A stretch of DNA of 64,000 bases. Source: DATFDN01 sp963756545 (GTDB lineage Bacteria > Pseudomonadota > Alphaproteobacteria > Acetobacterales > Acetobacteraceae). The DNA is taken from the NCBI GenBank assembly GCA_963756545.1, contig CAVWNY010000001.1:124001-188000 (forward strand), given 5' to 3'. The stretch's first letter is position 1. Each line of letters begins with the position of its first letter. The notes beneath the pieces were generated by a model. The model was not told the DNA's origin. It made no database searches and saw nothing but the letters and a program-made list of their open reading frames with translations. The translations under genes were made by a program, and so were the position numbers. Of the stretch, positions 1 through 9,124 are shown in pieces.

Positions 1-661
1 GCTGTGCCTGCGCGGCGTGCGCCATCGCCGCGGTGTCCTCCAGGTAGTAGGAGGGCCAGCCGTTGGAGGTGGTGGCGTGGCGGAACATGCTGCCGGCGTG
101 CACGCAGAGCGGCAGGCCGTGCCGCTCGGCGGCTTCATAGATCGGCCAGTGGACACGCCGGCCCAGCGGCATTTCGCCCGCCGCCGGCACCAAGATCTGC
201 ACGAAGCGGCGATCGGCCGCGCGCCGCTCGATCTCCGCCACCGCCAGTGCCGGATCGCCCAACGGTATGACGATCGCCGCGCGCAGACGCGGCTCGACGT
301 CGAGCCATTCGGCCGCCAGCCAGTCGTTGATCGCGCGCGCCGCCGCCGCGGCGAAATCGACGTTGTAGGCGCCCGGCGCGCCATAGAGGCAGTTGCAGAT
401 CGCCACCTTGATGCCGAACGCGTCCAGCGCGTCGGCTCGCAGCCGGGCCAGCATGCTGCCCGGCTTGGCGCCGGCTTCGCGCCAGTCGGGGCGGCAATTG
501 GCAGGCACGTCCGGCGGGAAACTGGCGGGATCGAGTCCGTCGATGCCGCGCAGGCGCACCTGGTCGCGCCAATGCGCATCGAGATAAGGCAGCAGCGCGT
601 GCATGCCGGGCACGGCGGGGTGGATGTCGCAGTCGATGGCCCCGGCTGGCGGGATGCCCAT
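1..661 (-). CDS. Amidohydrolase family 2 (ACMSD-like), 3' end beyond window
   Basis: The first 220 codons of a metal-dependent hydrolase of the PF04909 (ACMSD-like) family are visible; the C-terminus lies off the left edge. The N-terminus has IDCDIHP, the usual first metal-binding motif. Further in, GRRVHWPIYEAAERHGLPL and VHAGSMFRH match the remnants near position 45800. The ATG at 661 follows an AGGGG-type ribosome site. It is the last visible gene of a minus-strand run behind a peptide-type ABC transporter, 90 bp after the ATPase gene. It may hydrolyse or decarboxylate a compound that the transporter imports, but the substrate is unknown. Family assignment is firm from sequence pattern; the reaction is not. 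Confidence 0.8.
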   Translation of the reverse strand, partial: MGIPPAGAIDCDIHPAVPGMHALLPYLDAHWRDQVRLRGIDGLDPASFPPDVPANCRPDWREAGAKPGSMLARLRADALDAFGIKVAICNCLYGAPGAYNVDFAAAAARAINDWLAAEWLDVEPRLRAAIVIPLGDPALAVAEIERRAADRRFVQILVPAAGEMPLGRRVHWPIYEAAERHGLPLCVHAGSMFRHATTSNGWPSYYLEDTAAMAHAAQAQ

Positions 662-751
662 GTGCAAGGCCCCTGATGGCACATCGACGCTATCGCCGCC
701 GCCGACCCGCCGCAAGGCGGGTTGAACGAAGGATCAGCCGAGCACTCGCCG

Positions 752-2863
752 CTATCCGACCACTCCCGGGAAATGGCATGCCACCCGATGCCCTGGCGCC
801 ACCTCCGCCAGCATCGGCGCTTCGGCCGCGCAGCGCGCCGTCGCCGCCGGGCAGCGGGTGCGGAAGCGGCAGCCGGATGGCGGGCTGACCGCACTCGGGA
901 TCTCGCCTTGCAGGATGATCCGTCGGCGCGCCCGCTCCGCCGCCGGATCGGGCGTCGGCACGGCGGAGATCAGCGTCACCGTGTACGGGTGCAGCGGGCG
1001 CGTGAACAGCTCCGCCGCGGACGCCGTCTCCACCACCTGGCCAAGATACAGCACGACGATGCGGTCGGAGATGTGGCGCACCACCGCGAGGTCATGGGCG
1101 ATGAAGAGGTAGGTCAGGCCCAGCCGCTCCTGCAACCCGATCATCAGGTTGATGATCTGCGCCTGGATATTCACGTCGAGCGCCGAGATCGGCTCGTCGC
1201 CCACCACGAACACCGGCTCGACCGCCAGCGCGCGGGCGATCGAGATGCGTTGGCGCTGACCGCCGGAGAATTCATGCGGAAAGCGCCCGGCCGCCGCCGG
1301 CGGCAGGCCGACGAGGTCGAGCAACTGCGCCACCCGCTCGCGCGCCGCCGCCGCGCCCCGGGCCAAGCCGTGCAGCCGCAGCGGCCCGGCCAGGATCTCG
1401 CCCACGCTCATGCGCGGGTTGAGCGAGGCATACGGGTCCTGGAAGATCATCTGCATACGCCGGCGCAGCGGGCGGATGCGGCGTTGCGAAGCGTGGGAGA
1501 TGTCGTGCCCGTCGAACGCCACCCGGCCGTCCGTCGGTTCATCGAGCCGCATCACCACGCGCGCGAACGTGGATTTGCCGCAACCGGACTCCCCGACCAG
1601 CCCCACCGTCTCGCCGGGAAAGACGTCGAGATCGACCCCGTCCACCGCGCGCAGCACCCGCTTGGGCGCCAGGAAGCTGTCGCGCGGCAGAACGAAATGC
1701 TTCTTGAGCCCGCGCACCTCCAGCAACGCGCGGCTGGCGACGGGCAGGCGCGCGGCGGCGGCAGGCTGGCGCGCGGCGGCAGCAACCCGGCGCGGTGGAG
1801 CGAGGCGCCCGCCCGCCTGCGTCACCCAGCAGCGCGCCGCGCGCCCCGAGCCGACCGGCAGAAGGTCGGGGTGCCGAGCGCACTGCGCGATCGCGAACGG
1901 ACAGCGGGCACGGAAGCGGCAGCCGTCGGGCCAGGCGCGCGGATCGGGCGGCTGGCCCTCGATGGTGGTCAGCCGGCGATCTCCCTCCATCGCCTGGTCC
2001 ATTCTCGGCGCCGCATGCAGCAACGCCCAGGTGTACGGGTGGCGCGGGTCGGACAGCAGCGCCTCGGGCACGCCCTCCTCCACCACCTCGCCGGCGTACA
2101 TCACCAGCACCCGCGTGCAGAGATTGGCGATCACGCCGAGATCGTGGCTGATGAGGATCACCGCGGTGCCGAGATCGGCGTTCAGCGCCCGCAACAGGTC
2201 GAGGATTTGCGCCTGGATCGTGACGTCAAGCGCGGTGGTCGGCTCGTCGGCGATGATCACCGCCGGCTCGTTCGCGAAGCCCATCGCCAGCATCACCCGC
2301 TGGCGCATCCCCCCGGAGAACTGATGTGGGAACGAATTGAGCGCGTGATCGGGCGCGGCAATCCCCATGCGCCCGAGCAGCGCGGCGGCCCGCACCCGCG
2401 CCGCCGCTTGGGTGAAAGTTCCGTGCGCGGTCATCGCCTCGATCAACTGGCGGGCGATGCGCAGGACCGGGTTGAGCGAGGTCATCGGGTCCTGGAAGAT
2501 CATCGCGATCCCGGCGCCACGGATGGTGCGGATCTCGGGCTCCGGCAGCGTCGTCAGCTCCCGGCCGCGAAAGCGGACCGAGCCCTCGATGATGCGCGCC
2601 GGCTCGTCCAGCAGGCGGATGACAGACTTTGCGGCGACGCTCTTGCCCGACCCGGATTCGCCCACGATGCCCAGCGTCTCGCCGGGATGCACCCGGAAGC
2701 TGACCCCATCCACGGCGCGCACCACGCCGGCGTCGGTGAAGAACCAGGTCCGGAGGTCTGCCACTTCGAGGATCGGCGCGCCGGCGCCGCCCGGCAGCGG
2801 CACCTCGGGATCGCGCGGGTCAGCGCCGCCGGGCATGCGGGTCGAGCCAGTCGCGCAGGCCAT
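752..2863 (-). CDS. Peptide/nickel-type ABC transporter ATPase, two fused ATP-binding domains (DppD-DppF type)
   Basis: Supplies ATP-driven power for import through the two permeases encoded upstream. The 703-residue protein carries two complete nucleotide-binding domains. The first has Walker A GESGSGKS (residues 68-75), signature FSGGMRQR and Walker B VIIADEP. The second has GESGCGKS (424-431), FSGGQRQR and VVGDEP. Each is followed by the Cys-containing oligopeptide-transporter tail, for example CRFRARCPF. In most bacteria these domains are separate DppD and DppF proteins of about 330 residues; fusions are known. The start overlaps the permease gene by 44 bp; an internal ATG at 2836 would reduce this to 17 bp. 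Substrate cannot be read from sequence. Confidence 0.9.
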   Translation of the reverse strand: MACATGSTRMPGGADPRDPEVPLPGGAGAPILEVADLRTWFFTDAGVVRAVDGVSFRVHPGETLGIVGESGSGKSVAAKSVIRLLDEPARIIEGSVRFRGRELTTLPEPEIRTIRGAGIAMIFQDPMTSLNPVLRIARQLIEAMTAHGTFTQAAARVRAAALLGRMGIAAPDHALNSFPHQFSGGMRQRVMLAMGFANEPAVIIADEPTTALDVTIQAQILDLLRALNADLGTAVILISHDLGVIANLCTRVLVMYAGEVVEEGVPEALLSDPRHPYTWALLHAAPRMDQAMEGDRRLTTIEGQPPDPRAWPDGCRFRARCPFAIAQCARHPDLLPVGSGRAARCWVTQAGGRLAPPRRVAAAARQPAAAARLPVASRALLEVRGLKKHFVLPRDSFLAPKRVLRAVDGVDLDVFPGETVGLVGESGCGKSTFARVVMRLDEPTDGRVAFDGHDISHASQRRIRPLRRRMQMIFQDPYASLNPRMSVGEILAGPLRLHGLARGAAAARERVAQLLDLVGLPPAAAGRFPHEFSGGQRQRISIARALAVEPVFVVGDEPISALDVNIQAQIINLMIGLQERLGLTYLFIAHDLAVVRHISDRIVVLYLGQVVETASAAELFTRPLHPYTVTLISAVPTPDPAAERARRRIILQGEIPSAVSPPSGCRFRTRCPAATARCAAEAPMLAEVAPGHRVACHFPGVVG

Positions 2864-3701
2864 CGCCCACGAAGTTGAAGCCCATCACCACGGTGAGGAT
2901 CGCGAGGCCGGGGAAGGTGGCGACCCACCACTGGCTAACCAGTTCGCGCCCCTCGGACACCATGGAGCCCCATTCCGGCGTCGGCGGCACCACGCCGAGG
3001 CCAAGGAAGGACAGCCCGGCGAACACCAGGATCGCATTGCCGAGATCGAGCGTGACCAACACGATGAGCGGGCCGACCGAGTTGGGGATGATCTGCCGCA
3101 GCAGGATATGCGCCGGCCCGAACCCCACCGCGCGGGCGGCGGCGACGTATTCCTGCGAACGCTGAGATATCACAAGGCTGCGGGCCAGGCGGGCGAATTT
3201 CGGCCACCACACCACCAACATGGCAATCACAGTGTTGCGCGTGCCGATTCCGAGCGCGGCGGCGATCGCCATCGCCAGGATGATCGGCGGAAAACAGAAC
3301 ATCAGGTCGGTGGCGCGCATCAGCGCCTCCTCCGCCCAGCCGCGGGCATAGGCGGCGACCGCGCCGAGCAGGGTGCCGAACACGCCGCCCACCAGCACCA
3401 CGATGAAACCAACCGTGAGCGAGGTGCGGGCGCCAAAGATCACCCGGGTGAGCACGTCGCGGCCAAGCTCGTCGGTGCCGAGCCAGTGCGCGGCGGAGGG
3501 AGCAGCCAGCCGGCCGGCCACATTGACCGCGTCGGGGGGGTACGGGGTGACCCAGGGTGCGAGACAGGCGGCGACCGCCCAGGCGAGGACCACGACCGCG
3601 CCCGCGGCGGCAAGCCCGTAGCGTCGCAGCCAGCGCCGCCGCTGCCCGGCGGCGCTGGCGTGGGCCTCGGCGGCCTGGAGCGCGAGCTGGATGCCGCTCA
3701 T
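2820..3701 (-). CDS. Peptide-type ABC transporter permease (DppC-like)
   Basis: Inner-membrane permease of the DppC/OppC type, 293 residues, about six membrane segments. The N-terminus has a basic stretch (QRRRWLRR), a first membrane helix, then the typical periplasmic signature HWLGTDELGRDVLTRVIFG. The binding-protein-dependent transport loop near the C-terminal third (AARAVGFGPAHILLRQIIPN) contacts the ATPase. The ATG overlaps the stop of the upstream permease gene by 4 bp (ATGA), so translation is probably coupled. It pairs with the DppB-like protein to form the channel. Confidence 0.92.
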   Translation of the reverse strand: MSGIQLALQAAEAHASAAGQRRRWLRRYGLAAAGAVVVLAWAVAACLAPWVTPYPPDAVNVAGRLAAPSAAHWLGTDELGRDVLTRVIFGARTSLTVGFIVVLVGGVFGTLLGAVAAYARGWAEEALMRATDLMFCFPPIILAMAIAAALGIGTRNTVIAMLVVWWPKFARLARSLVISQRSQEYVAAARAVGFGPAHILLRQIIPNSVGPLIVLVTLDLGNAILVFAGLSFLGLGVVPPTPEWGSMVSEGRELVSQWWVATFPGLAILTVVMGFNFVGDGLRDWLDPHARRR

Positions 3702-4711
3702 CTGCGCATCACGCGCGGATCAAGCAGTGCGTAGGACACATCCACCAGCAGGTTGATGATTACATAGATCACCGCGACGACCGTGGTGATCCCCATGATG
3801 GCGGGAAAATCCAGAGTGACGGCGCTCTGGAAAGTGTAGCGGCCGAGCCCCGGCCAGGAGAATATGGTTTCGGTCAACACGGTGCCGGTCAAGAGCTGGG
3901 CGTAGGCGAGCCCGCCCAGAGTGACGACGGGCAGCAGCGCGTTCGGCAGCGCGTGGCCGAGCATGATGGCGCGGCGCAGCAGGCCCTTGGCGCGGGCGAC
4001 GCGGATGTAGTCCTGCGACAATGATTCCAGCATGGCGGCGCGGACGGTGCGGGTGATCAGGCCGAGCGTGGCGGCGGCCAGCACGATGGCCGGCAGCACC
4101 AGATGATGGACCGCGTCCCAGAACGTATCCCACTGCCCGGCCAGCGGCGCGTCAATCAGCATGAAGCCGGTCACATCAGGCGGGGGAAACTGATCGGGGC
4201 TGATCTGCCCCGGCCCCGGCGCCCAGCCCAGCCGGCCGTAGAAGACCGCCAGCATGATGAACGCGAGCCAGAAGGTCGGGGCCGAGACGCCGACCAGCGA
4301 GATCGCGCGGGCCAGATGGTCGATCCAGGAATCCCGCCGCATCGCCGCGACAATGCCGAGCGGCAACCCCACCAGAAGCGACAGCACGAACGCCACGCTG
4401 GACAATTCCACGGTGGCCGGCGAGTACTGGGCGATATCCTCCAGTACCGGCCGCTGAGAAGAGATCGAGACGCCGAGATCGCCGTGCAGCAGGCCGGTGA
4501 GGAAAATCCAGTAGCGGTCCCACAGCGGCAGGTCGAGACCCCAACGATGCCGGTAGGCGGCCACCATGACGGGATTGTTGGCCGCGATGTCGCCGAGCTG
4601 GGTCAGAACAGGATCGCCGGGGACCATGTTGGCGATCAGGAAAATGACCAGGGTGGCCAGCAGCACCATCACCGCAGCGCCGAGCAGACGGGAGACGATG
4701 TAGCGCGGCAA
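3698..4711 (-). CDS. Peptide-type ABC transporter permease (DppB-like)
   Basis: Inner-membrane permease of the DppB/OppB type. I place the start at a TTG at 4711 (337 residues, beginning MPRYIVSRLLG) because an AAGGGGA ribosome site lies 7 bases upstream and the DppB family begins exactly so. The open frame continues far upstream, but that part is antisense to the binding-protein gene and unlikely to be translated. Hallmarks are MVPGDPV after helix 1, GDLGVSI, and the ATPase-contact loop RVARAKGLLRRAIMLGHALPN. A GTG at 4747 is a weaker alternative start. It is first gene of the minus-strand transporter operon and is divergent from the binding protein. Confidence 0.9.
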   Translation of the reverse strand: MPRYIVSRLLGAAVMVLLATLVIFLIANMVPGDPVLTQLGDIAANNPVMVAAYRHRWGLDLPLWDRYWIFLTGLLHGDLGVSISSQRPVLEDIAQYSPATVELSSVAFVLSLLVGLPLGIVAAMRRDSWIDHLARAISLVGVSAPTFWLAFIMLAVFYGRLGWAPGPGQISPDQFPPPDVTGFMLIDAPLAGQWDTFWDAVHHLVLPAIVLAAATLGLITRTVRAAMLESLSQDYIRVARAKGLLRRAIMLGHALPNALLPVVTLGGLAYAQLLTGTVLTETIFSWPGLGRYTFQSAVTLDFPAIMGITTVVAVIYVIINLLVDVSYALLDPRVMRR

Positions 4712-4767
4712 ACCCGATCCCCTTTCCGCGATGACCCCGCCGTCCACAAGCTTGTCAGCCGCGCTGT

Positions 4768-4795
4768 TTGTCAACTGCACTCGGGCGGCTATGTT
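4768..4795 (+). promoter_or_regulatory. Predicted sigma-70-type promoter of the binding-protein gene
   Basis: TTGTCA at 4768-4773 and TATGTT at 4790-4795 are separated by 16 bases, a reasonable vegetative promoter, ending 33 bp before the ATG at 4829. On the other strand a TTGACA (reading from 4775 to 4770) lies within the same segment and could serve the divergent permease operon, so the two promoters may overlap. This is pattern matching only. Confidence 0.4.
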
Positions 4796-4828
4796 CGTGG
4801 GCCAACAAGAACGAACGGGGAGGACGCC

Positions 4829-6448
4829 ATGCGGGACATCGGCTGGATCGGTCGGCGAGAGGTGGTGCGGCTGCTCGGCGCCGGCGGCGCGGCACTGGCT
4901 GCGGGGTTGCCGGCCCGGGTGCACGCCGCGGCCAGCAAGACCACGCTCGTGCTCGGCCTCGATATCAGCGACACCATCACCTTCGATCCGGCGCGGGAGG
5001 CGCAGTACACGCCGCCGCTGTCGCTGCGTGCCGCCTATGAGTCCCTGGTGACCATGTCGCCCGGCGACTACCTGGAGGTGAAGCCGGCGCTGGCGGACTC
5101 CTGGGCGCACATCCCGGACGGCCCGGACAAGGGCAACGGCTGGCGGTTCAGATTGGCCGACGCGCGGTTCGCCAGCGGCAATCCGGTCACTGCCGAGGAC
5201 GTGCGCTGGAGCTTCCAGCGCCTGATCAACCTTAAGGACCAGCCATCGCAATACGTGGTCAACGTCGAGCGCATCACCGTCCTCGATCCGAAGACGATAG
5301 ACCTGGTGCTGAAGGACCCAACGCAGCCGATCCTCGCCATCCTATCGGGGCCGAATTTCGGCGTCATGGAAGCCAAGGCGGTCGAGAAGCACGGCGGCAC
5401 CGATGCCGCCGACGCCAGCAGCACCGACAAGGCGACGCAGTGGCTGAACGCGCACTCGGCGGGCGCGGGCCCGTACAGCCTGGTCGGCTGGACCCGCAAC
5501 GCACAGATCCTGCTCGCCCGCAATCCGCACTATTTCCGCGGCCCGGCCGCTTTCGAGCATGTGGTAATCCGCCACATGGGCGACAGCGCGACGCAGCTGC
5601 TGGCCGTCAAGCGCGGCGACGTCGATGCCGCCTTCAACCTCATCCCGGAACAGATCGCCACGCTCAAGAGCGACAAGCAGGTGCGGATCGAGGGGCTGAA
5701 GAGCCTTGATTTCGTCTACATGGCGCTGACGAACGAGCCCGCCTTCAACAAGGCGCTCGCGGTCAAGGAGGCGCGCCAGGCGATCGCCTGGTCCATCGAC
5801 TACGACGGGATCGTGGACAATCTGCTCGGCGGCACCGCCATGCGCTGCGCGAGCTTCATCCCGATCGGGCTCTACGGCTCCACCGAGCAGACCACGAAGG
5901 AAATCGGCTATCACCAGGACCTGGAACGGGCGAAGCAGCTGCTGCGGACGGCGGGCTTTCCGGACGGGTTCGAGTTCAAGCTGAGCTATGGCGACGCGGC
6001 CGTGTCCGGCTTGTCGTACTCGGTGCTCGGCCAGAAGCTGCAATCGGATTTGGGCCGTGTCGGGATTAAGGTCGTGCTCAACCCGATGGATCAGGTGAAC
6101 CTGCGCACCCAGTACACCACCGGCAAATCGACGGCGGTGCTGACCTTCTGGAACCCGTCCGGCGTGGAAACCGACCAGTGGGCTTCCGCCACCGTGAACC
6201 GGGTTGCCAAGCGCATCCATTGGACCCCCTCGGCGGAACTCCGCAAGCTGGTGGAAACGGCGGCGGCCGAGCAGGACGCGGCGAAACGGGCGGCGCTGTA
6301 TGTCCAGTACCAGAAGGCGATCATCGACGAGGCCAGTCTGCTGATCCTGTTCCAGCCGATCTACCAGATCGCCGTGCGGGATCTGTTGAAAACGTTTCCG
6401 CTCACGGCGGCGGGCTGGGAGGTGGAGCTGGGCGAGGTGAAGGCGTAA
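4829..6448 (+). CDS. Extracellular solute-binding protein family 5 (peptide-type ABC transporter)
   Basis: Periplasmic substrate-binding protein of the DppA/OppA family (SBP_bac_5), 539 residues, normal for the family. The N-terminus has a twin-arginine signal (RREVVRLLGAGG, arginines 9 and 10) followed by a hydrophobic stretch and an Ala-rich cleavage region, suggesting TAT export. Family motifs include EVKPALADSW, FASGNPVTAEDVRWSFQRL and the later FPDGFEFKL. The ATG at 4829 has a GGGGAGG ribosome site; the longer open frame upstream is antisense to the permease gene. It is divergent from the permease and ATPase genes and probably delivers substrate to them. Confidence 0.9.
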   Translation: MRDIGWIGRREVVRLLGAGGAALAAGLPARVHAAASKTTLVLGLDISDTITFDPAREAQYTPPLSLRAAYESLVTMSPGDYLEVKPALADSWAHIPDGPDKGNGWRFRLADARFASGNPVTAEDVRWSFQRLINLKDQPSQYVVNVERITVLDPKTIDLVLKDPTQPILAILSGPNFGVMEAKAVEKHGGTDAADASSTDKATQWLNAHSAGAGPYSLVGWTRNAQILLARNPHYFRGPAAFEHVVIRHMGDSATQLLAVKRGDVDAAFNLIPEQIATLKSDKQVRIEGLKSLDFVYMALTNEPAFNKALAVKEARQAIAWSIDYDGIVDNLLGGTAMRCASFIPIGLYGSTEQTTKEIGYHQDLERAKQLLRTAGFPDGFEFKLSYGDAAVSGLSYSVLGQKLQSDLGRVGIKVVLNPMDQVNLRTQYTTGKSTAVLTFWNPSGVETDQWASATVNRVAKRIHWTPSAELRKLVETAAAEQDAAKRAALYVQYQKAIIDEASLLILFQPIYQIAVRDLLKTFPLTAAGWEVELGEVKA

Positions 6449-6490
6449 GAAGTTTCAAAGTGCCGCTCGTCCGAGTGGGTCGGCCCCCGG

Positions 6491-7279
6491 TCAGTTCGTA
6501 TAGGGCGGATATCCCGAACTTCGACCTTCGGCCTCGAGGCGCCGGAGCATGGCCGGCCATTCCAGCACGCCGTAGGGACGGCGCGTGCCGGGTTTATAGA
6601 GGTGGACGGTGCGCTCCAGCACCTCCTCGACGGGCAGCAGCAGTTCGGTGCGCCCCGCCATCGCGTCCACCTGCGCGCGGCAGGCCATCTCCAGTTGGTA
6701 GAGCGTGTTGAAGGCTTGCGGGATGTCGGGGCCGCAGGTCAGGAGTCCATGCGAGCGCATGATCAGCGCATCGTGCTCACCCAGGCTGCGCACGATGCGC
6801 GTGCGCTCGTCGAGATTGATCGCCGGGCCTTCGTAGTCGTGGTAGCCGATCCGGCCGTTGAACCGGATGGCGGTCTGGTTCAGCGGCAGCAGCCCGCATT
6901 TCATCGACGACACCGCCATGCCGGCGCGGGTGTGAGTGTGGGTGACGCAGCCCACGTCCGGCCGCGCCTTGTGGATCGCGCCGTGGATCACGTAGCCGGC
7001 ATGGTTGATGCCGTACTCGGTGTCGGGCTTCCAGACGATGCGCCCCTCCACATCGATCTTCGCGAGGCTCGATGCGGTGATCTCCTTGTAGAGCAGGCCA
7101 TAGAGGTTGATGAGCAGGTGCTCGGTGCCGGGAATGCGCACGGTGATATGGTTGTAGATGAGATCGGTCATCTCGTACAGGTCGACCAGCCGGTAGCACG
7201 CGGCCAGATCGACGCGCGCCTGCCATTCCGCCGGGCTCACCTCGTCGCGGATCGACTTGAAGTTCGTCGTGTAAGGCAT
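6491..7279 (-). CDS. Class II aldolase/adducin family protein
   Basis: Likely a zinc-dependent aldolase, epimerase or decarboxylase acting on small hydroxy or keto acids in the cytoplasm. The 262-residue protein shows the zinc-ligand motif HTHTRAG (His114, His116) and the third ligand His177 in MRSHGLL. The N-terminal NHITVRIPG is typical of the family. It is the last gene of the minus-strand run headed by the monooxygenase, 52 bp after the second transporter's permease. Its stop faces that of the binding-protein gene 42 bp away. The physiological substrate is unknown; proximity suggests it processes the imported compound. Confidence 0.88.
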   Translation of the reverse strand: MPYTTNFKSIRDEVSPAEWQARVDLAACYRLVDLYEMTDLIYNHITVRIPGTEHLLINLYGLLYKEITASSLAKIDVEGRIVWKPDTEYGINHAGYVIHGAIHKARPDVGCVTHTHTRAGMAVSSMKCGLLPLNQTAIRFNGRIGYHDYEGPAINLDERTRIVRSLGEHDALIMRSHGLLTCGPDIPQAFNTLYQLEMACRAQVDAMAGRTELLLPVEEVLERTVHLYKPGTRRPYGVLEWPAMLRRLEAEGRSSGYPPYTN

Positions 7280-7331
7280 CGCCGCTCTCCTCCATTGCCC
7301 GCCGGGCGCGCTCCGATCGCAGCTTATGCGC

Positions 7332-8204
7332 TCAGCGCAACTTCTGGTCGAGCGCGTCGCGCAGGCCGTCGCCGAGCAGGTTGAAGGCGAGCACGGTGAC
7401 GAAGATCGCCAGCCCCGGGAAGATCGTGAGCTGGTCGGCGACGCCGAGATAGCCGCGTCCGTCGGCCAACATCGCGCCCCATTCCGGGCTCGGCGGCTGC
7501 GCGCCCAGTCCGATGAAGCTGAGGCTGGCCGCGGTGAGGATCGCGGTGCCGATGCGCAGCGACACGTAGACGATCACCGCCGGCAAGGTGCCGGGCAGCA
7601 CATGGCGCAGCACCAGCGGCAGGCTGCGCACGCCGATGCTGCGCGACGCTTGCACATAGACGGTCTGCTTGAGCGCCAACGTGCTGCCGCGCACCAAGCG
7701 GGCGAACACTGGAATGCTGAACACCGCGACCGCATAGATCACGTTCACCACGCCCGGGCCCAGCACCGCCACCACGCCGATCGCGAGCAGGATACCGGGG
7801 AAGGCCAGCAGCACGTCGCAGAATCGCATGATCAGGCTGTCCACCCAGCCGCCGCGATAGCCGCTGAGCAACCCCAGCACCACGCCCGTAAATCCGCCCA
7901 GGGCGACCGAGACGAACCCCACCGAGAGCGAGATTCGCCCACCCCACAGCACGCGGCTGAAGATGTCGCGGCCGTAGGCATCGGTGCCGAACCAGTGCGC
8001 CGCCGAGGGGCTCGCGAGCAGGTTCTCGTAGTCGGGAGCGGCGGGCGCATACGGCGCCAGCCACGGTGCGAAGCCCGCGGCCAGCACAATCAGCAGGATC
8101 ACCAGCCCCGCCACCAGCGCCACCCGCTTGCGGCGGAAGCGGCGCCAGAATTCGCGCAGCGGGGAGCGGATCGCGACCGCATCGAGCGTCGTGGTGGTGC
8201 TCAT
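7332..8204 (-). CDS. Peptide-type ABC transporter permease (DppC-like), second system
   Basis: DppC/OppC-type permease of 290 residues. It has the signature HWFGTDAYGRDIFSRVLWGG after the first membrane helix and an ATPase-contact loop containing ASRSIGVRSLPLVLRHVLPG. The ATG overlaps the stop of the neighbouring DppB-like gene by 4 bp (ATGA). It acts with the adjacent permease, binding protein and fused ATPase, which together make a complete importer in one transcription unit. Confidence 0.92.
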   Translation of the reverse strand: MSTTTTLDAVAIRSPLREFWRRFRRKRVALVAGLVILLIVLAAGFAPWLAPYAPAAPDYENLLASPSAAHWFGTDAYGRDIFSRVLWGGRISLSVGFVSVALGGFTGVVLGLLSGYRGGWVDSLIMRFCDVLLAFPGILLAIGVVAVLGPGVVNVIYAVAVFSIPVFARLVRGSTLALKQTVYVQASRSIGVRSLPLVLRHVLPGTLPAVIVYVSLRIGTAILTAASLSFIGLGAQPPSPEWGAMLADGRGYLGVADQLTIFPGLAIFVTVLAFNLLGDGLRDALDQKLR

Positions 8205-9121
8205 CGCAACCGGATCTCCGGGTTGACGACCGCATAGAGGACATCGACGGCAAGGTTGATCAGCACGAACTCGAACGAGAACAGCAGGATCTCCGCCTGG
8301 ATCACCGGATAGTCGCGATAGCTCACGCTATCGACCAGCAGCCGTCCGAGGCCGGGCCAGGCGAACACCGTCTCGATCACGATCGAACCGCCGAGCAGGA
8401 AGCCGAATTGCAGCCCGGTCATGGTGATGACCGGGATCAGCGCATTGCGCAGAGTGTGCGTCCACACCACGCGCCGCTCCGGGACGCCCTTCATCCGCGC
8501 GGTGCGCACGTAATCCTCGGAGGCGACCTCGACGAAGGCGGAGCGGGTGAAACGCGCCATCACCGCGGCGACCGCGACACCGAGGGTGAAGCCGGGGAGC
8601 ACGAAGCTGCGCCAGCCGCTCTCGCCGCCGGTGGGCAGCCAGTGCAGCCGCACCGCGAACAGGTCGATCAGCAACAGGCCAAGCCAGAACGCGGGGAACG
8701 AGATGCCCGAGACGGCAAGCACCATTCCCACCTGGTCCTGCCATCGCCCCCGCCGCGCCCCGGAGATCACGCCGAGCAGCACCCCGAGGGCCGTGGACCA
8801 GACCATCGCGACCAGGGTGAGCCAGAGCGTCGGCATGAACCGCTCGCCGATCACCTGCGCCACCGGCTGCCCGGTGCGCGACGAACGGCCCAGCTCGCCC
8901 TGCGCCGTCTGGGCGATGTAGGTCGCGTATTGCCGCCACAGCGGACGGTCGAGGCCGAGCGCCTGACGCACCAGCTCCACGTCGTGCTGCGTCGCATCCG
9001 GGCCGGCCAGCAGGCGCGCCGGGTCGCCGGGCAGGAGGCGGACGAAACCGAACGCGAACAGCGAGACGCAGAGCAGCACCGGGATGGTGCCGCCCAGCCG
9101 CCGTAGCAGGAATCCCGCCAT
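8201..9121 (-). CDS. Peptide-type ABC transporter permease (DppB-like), second system
   Basis: DppB/OppB-type permease of 306 residues starting MAGFLLRRLGGTIPVLL, which is the normal family beginning. It contains LLPGDPARLL after helix 1, GELGRSS, and the contact loop RTARMKGVPERRVVWTHTL. Only 3 bp separate its ATG from the stop of the binding-protein gene upstream. It forms a heterodimeric channel with the overlapping DppC-like protein. Confidence 0.92.
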   Translation of the reverse strand: MAGFLLRRLGGTIPVLLCVSLFAFGFVRLLPGDPARLLAGPDATQHDVELVRQALGLDRPLWRQYATYIAQTAQGELGRSSRTGQPVAQVIGERFMPTLWLTLVAMVWSTALGVLLGVISGARRGRWQDQVGMVLAVSGISFPAFWLGLLLIDLFAVRLHWLPTGGESGWRSFVLPGFTLGVAVAAVMARFTRSAFVEVASEDYVRTARMKGVPERRVVWTHTLRNALIPVITMTGLQFGFLLGGSIVIETVFAWPGLGRLLVDSVSYRDYPVIQAEILLFSFEFVLINLAVDVLYAVVNPEIRLR

Positions 9122-9124
9122 CGC

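Noticed and set aside
722..2878. A 718-codon plus-strand open frame antisense to the fused ATPase
   Set aside because: Its product is Arg/His-rich with no family motifs, while the minus strand encodes a complete ABC ATPase. It is an effect of high GC content.
3698..5251. A 517-codon version of the first DppB-like permease
   Set aside because: The N-terminal 180 codons lie antisense to the binding-protein gene; the family start and a good ribosome site are at the TTG at 4711.
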